18,705 nt of DNA from positions 1-18,705 of the forward strand of contig JBELMB010000099.1 of assembly GCA_042088665.1 (NCBI GenBank), in the 5' to 3' direction. This DNA is from JBELMB01 sp042088665. GTDB lineage: Bacteria > Pseudomonadota > Alphaproteobacteria > Rhodobacterales > Rhodobacteraceae. The first letter of the stretch is position 1, and the number at the start of each line of letters is the position of its first letter. Shown one piece after another: positions 1 through 6,573 of the stretch. A model generated the notes under the pieces. It was not told the DNA's origin. It saw nothing but the letters and a program-made list of their open reading frames with translations, and ran no database searches. Made by a program: the position numbers and the translations under genes.

Positions 1-2
1 AG

Positions 3-503
3 ATCCCGCCTTTGCGATGGCTTGGCGCGGGCCTTGCCTTTGGCGGGCTGACCTGGCTCATGTGGCCACGCGAAAGCTTCGATCTCAGCCCGCTCCATGG
101 CGCTCTGATGCTGGCGGCGGGTGTTGGTTGGGGCGTCTACTCGCTGGCCGGGCGCAAGGCAGGGGATCCACTTGCCGCGACCGCTGCCAACTTTGCCCTC
201 GCGACACCAATCGCCCTGTTGGCGATGGTTGCAGTGCTGCAGCGCGACCTGCCAGAGATTACCACCCTCGGTCTGCTGCTGGCCATGTTCTCCGGCGCCG
301 CCACCTCGGGCCTCGGCTATGCGCTTTGGTACAGCGTCCTCGCGCATCTGCAAAGCAGCACTGCCGCCGTCGCGCAATTGACCGTCCCGGTCATCGCCAT
401 GCTGGGTGGCATGCTCTTTCTTGCGGAACCCCTGACATGGCAATTCGCAGTGGCCAGCCTTGTCGTCCTTGGCGGCGTCGCCATCTCGCTGCGCGCGAAG
501 TGA
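3..503 (+). CDS. DMT/EamA-family permease, C-terminal part (5' end outside the window)
   Basis: The frame is open from the first bases of the window, so the true start lies upstream and only the last 166 residues are seen. They contain several hydrophobic stretches of about 20 residues alternating with short polar turns. They end in a pattern typical of the second EamA repeat of drug/metabolite transporters: a small-residue helix (FSGAATSGLGYALWYSVL), a helix with STAAVAQLTVPVIAML, and a last helix with ASLVVLGGVAISL before a short basic tail. Such proteins are inner-membrane exporters or importers of small metabolites with ten membrane segments; the substrate cannot be told from this part. 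The stop is followed 29 nt later by the first copy of the dispersed intergenic element, which may act as its terminator. Confidence 0.85.
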   Translation: MPPLRWLGAGLAFGGLTWLMWPRESFDLSPLHGALMLAAGVGWGVYSLAGRKAGDPLAATAANFALATPIALLAMVAVLQRDLPEITTLGLLLAMFSGAATSGLGYALWYSVLAHLQSSTAAVAQLTVPVIAMLGGMLFLAEPLTWQFAVASLVVLGGVAISLRAK

Positions 504-531
504 TCCCGCCGCAACCTTGCCATTCCTTGCA

Positions 532-595
532 GGTTTCTCTGTTTCAAAAATACTCCGGGGTGAATTGGCCGCAGGCCAAGAGGGGCAGCGCCCTT
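532..595 (+). repeat. Dispersed intergenic element, copy 1 (two tandem hairpins)
   Basis: This 64 nt stretch matches the reverse complement of 5050-5114 almost completely: one deleted base, two mismatches in the A-rich part near the 5' end and a changed base at the 3' edge. It opens with GGTTTCTCTGTTTC, passes through TACTCCGGGGTGAATTGG, and then forms two hairpins: TTGGCC-GCA-GGCCAA (565-579) and GGGC-AGC-GCCC (583-593), the second extendable by G-T and A-T pairs. It starts 29 nt after the stop of the upstream permease gene and lies in that gene's transcription direction. A terminator or mRNA 3'-end role is therefore plausible, but no long T run follows. I recall similar C/G-rich elements between genes in Rhodobacteraceae; that is memory, not a search. 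Confidence 0.85.
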
Positions 596-643
596 CTGTC
601 CGCCTTGTCAAAAAGCGCCGCGCGAGGGCGCATTCAGGCTATA

Positions 644-655
644 GACACAGGTGTC
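644..655. promoter_or_regulatory. Short dyad upstream of the FAD/GcvT oxidoreductase gene
   Basis: GACAC-AG-GTGTC is an exact inverted repeat with 5-base arms, 46 nt upstream of the start codon at 701. A TATAGA hexamer (640-645) overlaps its left edge and could be a -10 element, but no good -35 lies at 16-18 nt. It could be a regulator site placed over a promoter. No regulator gene is adjacent, so this is only a candidate. Confidence 0.3.
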
Positions 656-700
656 CAGCGCGGCTAGCGTCCCGATCAGCGTGCGATCAGGGAGAGCGAA

Positions 701-3136
701 ATGAACTCGCATTACAGGGTTGTGGTCATCGGCGGCGGTGTGGTCGGCGCCTCGGTGCTTTATCACTTGGCAAAGCTTGGCTGGACAGATGTCTGCCTGC
801 TGGAACGCTCGGTGCTCACGGCGGGATCCAGCTGGCACGCGGCGGGGGGTATTCACGCGCTGAACGCCGACCCCAACATTGCCGCGTTGCAGGCTTATAC
901 AATCGACCTGCTCCCCACGATCCAGGAAGAATCGGGCCAGGACATCAACCTCCACATGACCGGCGGCCTCATCATGGCAGGCACGCCCGACCGGTGGGAC
1001 TGGCTGCAATCGGCCTACCGGGTCTTTCAGTCCATCGGGATCGAGGATTGCCGCCTCGTCTCGGTCGACGAAGCCGTGGACCTCAACCCAATCATGTCGC
1101 CCGACGGCCTTCTGGGGGGCATGTGGGCCGACCGCGAAGGGTACATCGACACCACCGGCACCGTGCACGCCTATGCCAAGGCCGCAAGAAAACGCGGCGC
1201 CTCCTATTTCGAACACACCAAGGTCGAAGGGCTGGAACAGACCCTCGAAGGCTGGCGGGTGATCACCGACAAGGGCGTCGTCACCTGCGAACATGTGGTG
1301 AATGCCGGCGGCCTCTGGGCCAAGCAGGTGGGGCGCATGGCGGGCATCGAATTGCCGGTCTCCCCGCTCAAGCACCACTACCTGATCTCCGACTCCATCC
1401 CTCAGCTTGAGGCGATGGACGTCGAAGTGCCGATGACCGTCGATCTGGAAGGCTTCACCTATCTGCGGCAGGATCAGAAAGGCGTGCTTCTCGGCATCTA
1501 CGAGGTTGACCATGAACACTGGGCCATGGACGGCGCGCCTTGGGACTACGGCATGGAGCTCTTTCAGGAGCAGACCGACCGGATCGAGAACGAACTGACG
1601 CTCGGTTTCGAACGTTATCCCTGCCTGCAGGAGGTCGGCGTAAAGACCTGGGTCAACGGCGCCTTCACCTTCTCGCCGGACGGCAACCCGCTGGTTGGAC
1701 CGGTGCGTGGCAAACGGGGCTACTGGTCTGCCTGCGCGGTCATGGCGGGCTTTCTGCAGGGCGGCGGCGTCGGCAAATCCCTGGCCGAGTGGATGATCCA
1801 TGGCGAGCCGGAGGCGGATGTCTATGGCATGGACGTGGCGCGCTACGGCGTCTGGGCAGAGAACAAGCAATACATCAAGGAAACCACCGGGCAGTTCTAT
1901 TCCCGCCGCTTCGTGATGACCTACCCGAACGAGCAGCTTCCCGCAGGCCGCCCGCTCAAGACCGCCCCCGCGCACAGCGCCATGGCGGCTGCAGGCTGCA
2001 AATGGGGTGCCAGCTGGGATCTCGAGGTGCCGCTCTACTTTGCGCCGCAGGGCTTTGAAGAGACACCGACCCTGAAACGGTCCAATGCCTTCGAGATCGT
2101 CGGTGAAGAATGCCGTCACGTGCGCGAGAAGGTGGGCATGGTGGACATCACCGGTTTTTCGCGCTTCGAAGTCTCCGGGCCAAATGCGGAAGCCTGGCTC
2201 GATCAGATCATGGCCTCAAGGCTGCCCAAGCCCGGCCGCGCGCGTCTGGCGCCGATGCTGGCCCCGGACGGTCGGCTCAAGGGCGATCTGACGGTCTTCA
2301 ACTGGGGTGACGGCACATGGTGGATCATGGGATCCTACTATCTGCGCGCATGGCACACGCGCTGGTTTGCCGACCATATGGAAGGCCGCCTTGCCGGTGC
2401 CGATGGCACGCAGACATGGGAGGGCGTGACAGTCCGCGATCTGGGCGAAGAGATGGCCGGCTTTGCCCTGACCGGACCGCGGTCGCGTGCCGTCATCGAA
2501 AAGGTCTGCGAGGGCGCGGCGGATCTGCCATTCATGGGATGCGCCGCGCTGGACCTCGGGTTGTTTCGGGCGCGTGTGGCCCGGATGTCCGTGGCGGGCG
2601 AGTTGGGCTATGAGATCAACGTACGCTACGGCGACCACATCAAGCTGCGCGCCTTGCTGCTTGAGGCAGGCGCCGAGCAGGAGTTGAAGGAATACGGCTT
2701 CAACGCCATGCTGTCGCTGCGCCTCGAAAAGAGCTTTGGCATCTGGTCGGCGGAATTCACCCAGGGCTATACGCCTGGCGAGACCGGCATGGATCGCTGG
2801 ATCGCTTGGGACAAGGGCGATTTTGTCGGCAAGCAGGCGGCGCTCGCAGAGAAGGAGACCGGCCCCGCGCGGCGTGTTGTGACCCTCGAAGTGAGTGCGG
2901 ATGACGCTGACGCGAGTGGGTTCGAGCCGGTCTGGCTGGGCGACAAACGTGTGGGGTTCGTGACATCTGGCGGCTATGGCCACACGCTGGGCAAATCCTA
3001 TGCGCTTGCCATGGTCGATGCAGAGGCCGCAGCGGAGGGCACCGACCTGTCGGTGCACGTCGTCGGGGTGGAGCGCAGCGCAAAGGTGATCGCGCCGTCG
3101 CCCTATGATCCCGCGGGACAAGCGATGCGTGGCTGA
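701..3136 (+). CDS. FAD-dependent oxidoreductase with C-terminal GcvT/folate domain (dimethylglycine/sarcosine dehydrogenase type)
   Basis: The 811-residue protein opens with a Rossmann dinucleotide fold (VVVIGGGVVGAS, residues 7-18) and a DAO-type FAD domain to about residue 380. The stretch AGSSWHAAG places His46 where dimethylglycine dehydrogenase carries its covalently bound FAD (known for the family, inferred here). A linker domain follows, then a GcvT-like aminomethyltransferase fold from about residue 450 to the end, with MVDITGFSRFEVSGP, LTGPRSR and GELGYEI. Family members oxidatively demethylate N-methylated glycines or related amines and pass the one-carbon unit to tetrahydrofolate. 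The length fits the roughly 810-residue bacterial subfamily. The start has a good ribosome site (AGGGAG, 8 nt upstream). No partner gene for glycine betaine breakdown is next to it, so substrate and gene symbol stay open: dimethylglycine, sarcosine or 4-methylaminobutanoate are all possible. Confidence 0.9.
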   Translation: MNSHYRVVVIGGGVVGASVLYHLAKLGWTDVCLLERSVLTAGSSWHAAGGIHALNADPNIAALQAYTIDLLPTIQEESGQDINLHMTGGLIMAGTPDRWDWLQSAYRVFQSIGIEDCRLVSVDEAVDLNPIMSPDGLLGGMWADREGYIDTTGTVHAYAKAARKRGASYFEHTKVEGLEQTLEGWRVITDKGVVTCEHVVNAGGLWAKQVGRMAGIELPVSPLKHHYLISDSIPQLEAMDVEVPMTVDLEGFTYLRQDQKGVLLGIYEVDHEHWAMDGAPWDYGMELFQEQTDRIENELTLGFERYPCLQEVGVKTWVNGAFTFSPDGNPLVGPVRGKRGYWSACAVMAGFLQGGGVGKSLAEWMIHGEPEADVYGMDVARYGVWAENKQYIKETTGQFYSRRFVMTYPNEQLPAGRPLKTAPAHSAMAAAGCKWGASWDLEVPLYFAPQGFEETPTLKRSNAFEIVGEECRHVREKVGMVDITGFSRFEVSGPNAEAWLDQIMASRLPKPGRARLAPMLAPDGRLKGDLTVFNWGDGTWWIMGSYYLRAWHTRWFADHMEGRLAGADGTQTWEGVTVRDLGEEMAGFALTGPRSRAVIEKVCEGAADLPFMGCAALDLGLFRARVARMSVAGELGYEINVRYGDHIKLRALLLEAGAEQELKEYGFNAMLSLRLEKSFGIWSAEFTQGYTPGETGMDRWIAWDKGDFVGKQAALAEKETGPARRVVTLEVSADDADASGFEPVWLGDKRVGFVTSGGYGHTLGKSYALAMVDAEAAAEGTDLSVHVVGVERSAKVIAPSPYDPAGQAMRG

Positions 3137-3163
3137 CAGACCCGCGGCTAACAGATCTTTGGG

Positions 3164-3188
3164 GCGCGCGGTAAGACCTGCCGCGCGC
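3164..3188 (+). terminator. Hairpin after the FAD/GcvT gene
   Basis: GCGCGCGG and CCGCGCGC form a perfect 8 bp stem with a 9-base loop (TAAGACCTG), starting 28 nt after the stop codon at 3134-3136. Only two T residues follow, so it is a GC-rich hairpin without a classic U tract. It is a plausible 3' end of the single-gene transcript. Confidence 0.55.
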
Positions 3189-3345
3189 TTGAACGATGAC
3201 CCCCTCCCTACCGCCCTCTGTCCTTGGGCGATTCGGCTAAGGTCGCGTTACTGGTCGTGTGTCTCGACGGTTTTTTGTGCAGGTCTCCAAGGCATCCCGT
3301 CATTGGTTCGGTGCACTTGCCGGACCTGTTCGCTTGAGCCGGGCT

Positions 3346-3792
3346 TTATTTTACAATGGCTTCGAGGGGGTCGTATCTCAGGCCGGTGCCCCAGGCCACG
3401 TCGGGAAGGCTGGAGGGTTTCAGCTTTAGCTGGCGCGCCTCTGGCTCAGAGAAAAAGCGTCGTTGATCGACCACGCCTTCGGGATCTTGCCAATTGTCAG
3501 AGATCTGCCCGGAGGTGACTTCGGCGCGAAAGAAGATTTCGACCTGGTGGAAACTGCCGCCCGGGTCGTGAAATTCGTTCACGAGGCAGGGTGCGCCGAC
3601 GCGGATCTGTAACCCGCATTCCTCGAAGACCTCGCGTGCGAGGTTGTCGGGCAAACTGCTGCCTCGCTCGACCCCGCCGCCGGGCGCGCACCACAGATCG
3701 GATTGCCCGCCGGGCCAGGCATTGACCAGCAGCAAGCGCTCCGCATGCAGGATCACTGCGCGGCACGCAAGGCGAGGGCTGTTGGGGGGCAT
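3346..3792 (-). CDS. NUDIX hydrolase
   Basis: This 148-residue protein is the usual length of a single NUDIX domain. The NUDIX box lies at residues 39-61 and reads G-x5-S-x7-REVFEECGL, so the metal-binding REXXEE core (Arg53, Glu54, Glu57, Glu58) is intact. The first box glutamate, expected at residue 45, is replaced by serine. The family hydrolyses nucleoside diphosphates linked to another moiety; the substrate cannot be read from the box. The lead-in WPGGQSDLWCAPGGGVERG is typical of MutT-like proteins. The start has a strong ribosome site (AAAGGAGACACC before ATG). The gene is divergent from phnM with 76 nt between start codons, so the two may share a control region. The name is certain at the fold level only. 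Confidence 0.9.
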   Translation of the reverse strand: MPPNSPRLACRAVILHAERLLLVNAWPGGQSDLWCAPGGGVERGSSLPDNLAREVFEECGLQIRVGAPCLVNEFHDPGGSFHQVEIFFRAEVTSGQISDNWQDPEGVVDQRRFFSEPEARQLKLKPSSLPDVAWGTGLRYDPLEAIVK

Positions 3793-3868
3793 GGTGTCTC
3801 CTTTGGTCGCCGGTCTTTTCTAGGACGCGCGCGCAGGCTATGCCAGCGCGCAGATCAGGAGAGCGGCC

Positions 3869-5032
3869 ATGCAGGAACACGACCAGGGGCTGGAATTGAC
3901 GTTGCGCGGTGCGCGGGTTCTCTGGCCGGGGGGCTGGGACAGTGGCGATCTTGCCTTTGCCGGGGGGCGTCTGGTGGGCGCGCCGGTTGGACGGGCGGTG
4001 GATCTGTCCGGATATGATCTGCTGCCTGGCATCGTGGATCTGCACGGGGACGGGTTCGAGCGCCACATGGCGCCGCGCCGGGGTGCCCTGCGAGAGCGCG
4101 ATGCAGGCATGGTGGCGGTGGCGTCAGAGTTGGCGGCCTGTGGCATCACGACGGCTGTGCTGGCGCAGTTCTGGTCCTGGGAGGGCGGTATGCGCGGGCC
4201 CGAGTTCGCGCGTGAGGTCTTTGCCAGCGTGGCGGCTGTGGCCCCGACCGTGCCGGTGGATCTGCGGGTTCAGATGCGGCTGGAGACGCACTACACCGAG
4301 AGCTTTGCCGAGGCAGAAGCGGCGATGGCGCAATGGGGCATTCGCTACGTGGTGCTGAACGATCATCTGCCTCATGAGCGGCTTGCAGCGGGGCGGACAC
4401 CGAAGCGGTTGACCGGGCAGGCGCTCAAATCCGGACGTAGCCCTGAGGCACATCTGGCCCTGATGACCCGTCTACACGCCGCGCGGGAAGCCGTGCCGGG
4501 GGCGATGGATGCGCTTTGCGCGCGTTTGGCTCAGGCCGGGGTGCATATGGGCAGCCATGATGACCGGACCGCGTCTCACCGGGCGCAGTGGCGCGCGCGG
4601 GGGGTCCGGATCTCGGAGTTTCCCGAAACGATGGAGGCGGCGCAGGCGGCACGAGACGCGGGGGATGCCGTCGTCCTGGGGGCGCCCAACGTGGTCCGGG
4701 GGGCCAGCCATGCGGGCAATGTGGCGGCGGCGGAACTGATTGCGGCAGGGCTGTGTGATGCGCTGGCGTCGGACTACCACTACCCGGCACCAGCCCGGGC
4801 GGCATGGCGCTGTGTGGAATTGGGGTTGATCGATGTGTCGGCTGCCTGGGCGCTGGTTTCAGAGGGGCCGGCGCGGGTGTTGGGTCTCACCGATCGTGGG
4901 AGATTGGTGCCCGGGTTGCGGGCAGATGTTCTGGTCATGAACCGTGCGTCCCGTCGGATCGAAGCCAGTTTTGCGGGCGGTCGGCTCGCGTGGATGTCCG
5001 GTGAGGTGGCCGGGCGGTTCTTGAGAGGATAA
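3869..5032 (+). CDS. phnM: PhnM, alpha-D-ribose 1-methylphosphonate 5-triphosphate diphosphatase (stand-alone copy)
   Basis: The 387-residue amidohydrolase-fold protein carries the PhnM hallmarks in order: LLPGIVDLHGDGFERHMAPR (about residues 50-69, metal-binding HxD-like motif and substrate arginines), VVLNDHLP, MGSHDDRT, VLGAPNVVRGASHAGN, LASDYHYP and a final G-x-L-x-PGLRADVLVMN strand. In the C-P lyase pathway PhnM removes pyrophosphate from the ribose-triphosphate phosphonate before PhnJ cleaves the C-P bond. Length and motifs are complete, so it should be active. The start has AGGAG 7 nt upstream. The C-P lyase core genes phnGHIJKL are absent nearby: the upstream neighbour is a divergent NUDIX gene and the downstream neighbour is the xylose operon. 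It may serve a core cluster elsewhere, or act on another phosphorylated ribose compound. Confidence 0.9.
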   Translation: MQEHDQGLELTLRGARVLWPGGWDSGDLAFAGGRLVGAPVGRAVDLSGYDLLPGIVDLHGDGFERHMAPRRGALRERDAGMVAVASELAACGITTAVLAQFWSWEGGMRGPEFAREVFASVAAVAPTVPVDLRVQMRLETHYTESFAEAEAAMAQWGIRYVVLNDHLPHERLAAGRTPKRLTGQALKSGRSPEAHLALMTRLHAAREAVPGAMDALCARLAQAGVHMGSHDDRTASHRAQWRARGVRISEFPETMEAAQAARDAGDAVVLGAPNVVRGASHAGNVAAAELIAAGLCDALASDYHYPAPARAAWRCVELGLIDVSAAWALVSEGPARVLGLTDRGRLVPGLRADVLVMNRASRRIEASFAGGRLAWMSGEVAGRFLRG

Positions 5033-5049
5033 CGGCCGGTGGTTGGGGG

Positions 5050-5114
5050 AGGGGCGCTGCCCCTCTTGGCCTGACGGCCAATTCACCCCGGAGTATTTGG
5101 GAAACAGAGAAACC
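5050..5114 (-). repeat. Dispersed intergenic element, copy 2 (inverted relative to copy 1)
   Basis: Read on the minus strand this 65 nt stretch repeats 532-595 with about four differences. Its two hairpins are perfect here: GAGGGGC-AGC-GCCCCTC (5049-5065) and TTGGCC-GTCA-GGCCAA (5066-5081). It lies between the convergent phnM (stop 5030-5032) and xylA (stop 5266-5268), 17 nt from the first and about 150 nt from the second. Its orientation is that of xylA transcription. The hairpins work on either strand, so it may end both transcripts. Confidence 0.85.
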
Positions 5115-5229
5115 CAAGTTTGCGCTGCCATGCAGTTGCGAGACCTTCGCGTGCAGGGCTGGTTGGCAAAGGAACATCAAGGGTGCATCGATCAGACCGT
5201 GCGGGCGGCGGTGGCTCTCGCGGCGAGGT

Positions 5230-5254
5230 GCGGCCCCATGGTTGCCGGGGCCGC
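5230..5254 (-). terminator. Hairpin downstream of xylBA
   Basis: GCGGCCCC (5230-5237) and GGGGCCGC (5247-5254) make a perfect 8 bp stem around a 9-base loop, 12 nt beyond the xylA stop codon on the minus strand. No T run follows, so it may work as a GC-rich terminator or as a 3'-end stabiliser. Confidence 0.55.
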
Positions 5255-5265
5255 GTCGGGGTGTA

Positions 5266-6573
5266 TCAGACGAAGCGGTTGACGTGGTTTTCCAGCCGCT
5301 CCTGACGCCCGGAGCGTGGTTCCGGGTTGATGTCTTCGGCGAGCACCTGGGCCTGGATCGTGCTCAGGTCGCTTTGCAGCATGGATTTGGCCTCTTGCGT
5401 GTCCCAGCCCGCATATCGATCCGCGAGCGCGCGTTCCAACCCGCCATCCTCGAGCATGGCGGCGGCGGCCTTGAGGCCCCGGGCGCAGACGTCCATGCCA
5501 CCCACATGGGCGGCGACCAGGTCTTCGGCATCCAGCGATTGGCGGCGCAATTTTGCGTCGAAATTGGTGCCACCTGTGGTGAATCCACCCATCTTGAGCA
5601 CGTGGTAGTAGGCCAGCGCCACTTCGGGGACATTGTTGGGGAATTGGTCTGTGTCCCAGCCCGACTGGTAGTCATTGCGGTTCATGTCGATGGAGCCAAG
5701 CATGCCCTCTGCCGCGGCGAGCGCCAGTTCGTGTTCAAAGCTGTGACCGGCGAGAATGGCATGGCCCTGTTCGATGTTCAGTTTGACCTCGTTCTCCAGC
5801 CCGTATTTGCGCAGAAAGCCGATGCAGGTGGCCACGTCGAAGTCATACTGATGCTTTGATGGCTCCTGGGGCTTTGGTTCCACCAGGATGCTGCCTTTGA
5901 AGCCGATCTTGTGCTTGTAATCGACCACCATGGCGAGGAACCGGCCGAGGTGGTCCAACTCTTGCACGAGGTCCGTGTTCAAAAGGGTTTCATACCCTTC
6001 GCGACCACCCCAGAGCACGTAGTTCTGACCGCCCAGCTTGTGCGTTGCATCAAGGCAGCCTTTCACCGTGGCGGCGGCAAAGGCAAAGACCTCCGGATCC
6101 GGGTTGGTGGCTGCGCCGGACATCCAGCGGCGGTGGGAGAACATGTTCGCTGTCCCCCACAGGAGTTTTGCCTTGGCGTTTTCCTGTTTGGCGCCGATGT
6201 AATCCGTGATCTCCTCGAGTGTTGCGAGGTTCTCCGCGTAGGTTCCCTGTTCGGGGCGGACGTCGGCGTCGTGCCAGCAATAATAGGGTTGGCGGAGGAT
6301 CTCGAACATCTCGAAGGCGACGTCGGCCTTCATCTTGGCGCGGCCCATGTCGTCCTGGGGGTGCCAGGGCCGGACAAAGGTCTGCCCGCCAAAGGGATCG
6401 CCGCCCTCCCAGGCAAAGCTGTGCCACCAGGCGACAGCAAAGCGCAGGTGGTCCTCCAGCCGTTTGCCCATGACCACTTCGTCGGGGTTGTAGTGGCGGT
6501 AGGCGAGCGGGTTGGTGCTGTCCTGCCCCTCGAACTGGATGGGCGCGATGCCCTCGAAGAAACCGGTGCTCAT
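5266..6573 (-). CDS. xylA: Xylose isomerase
   Basis: XylA interconverts D-xylose and D-xylulose in the cytoplasm. The 435-residue length is that of the longer class II (E. coli-like) isomerases. All catalytic and metal residues fall on E. coli numbering: His101 and Asp104 (WHDADVRPE), Glu232 and Lys234 (VEPKPQEP), Glu268 and His271 (NIEQGHA), Asp296 (SIDMNRND), Asp307 and Asp309 (WDTDQFP) and Asp339 (GGTNFDAK). The ATG overlaps the xylB stop by 4 bases (ATGA), so translation is coupled and xylB is the promoter-proximal gene. A GC hairpin follows. No xylose transporter or regulator is present in the window; the uptake system must lie elsewhere or be shared with other sugars. Confidence 0.97.
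   Translation of the reverse strand: MSTGFFEGIAPIQFEGQDSTNPLAYRHYNPDEVVMGKRLEDHLRFAVAWWHSFAWEGGDPFGGQTFVRPWHPQDDMGRAKMKADVAFEMFEILRQPYYCWHDADVRPEQGTYAENLATLEEITDYIGAKQENAKAKLLWGTANMFSHRRWMSGAATNPDPEVFAFAAATVKGCLDATHKLGGQNYVLWGGREGYETLLNTDLVQELDHLGRFLAMVVDYKHKIGFKGSILVEPKPQEPSKHQYDFDVATCIGFLRKYGLENEVKLNIEQGHAILAGHSFEHELALAAAEGMLGSIDMNRNDYQSGWDTDQFPNNVPEVALAYYHVLKMGGFTTGGTNFDAKLRRQSLDAEDLVAAHVGGMDVCARGLKAAAAMLEDGGLERALADRYAGWDTQEAKSMLQSDLSTIQAQVLAEDINPEPRSGRQERLENHVNRFV

Noticed and set aside
608..2119. A 503-codon open frame on the minus strand
   Set aside because: It lies opposite the FAD/GcvT gene, whose motifs are complete. Its translation is rich in His, Arg and Gly without any domain, as expected for the mirror frame of a GC-rich gene.
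3254..3276. Possible terminator with a run of six T (3271-3276)
   Set aside because: The stem before the T run is only four base pairs (GTCG/CGAC) with a 7-base loop, too weak to call; the hairpin at 3164-3188 is stronger.
3105..3518. Plus-strand frame of 137 codons between the FAD/GcvT and NUDIX genes
   Set aside because: It starts inside the oxidoreductase gene, runs antisense into the NUDIX gene, has no ribosome site and shows no recognisable protein.
3869..5032. A C-P lyase operon around phnM
   Set aside because: No phnG-L motif is present on either side; neighbours are a NUDIX gene and the xylose genes.
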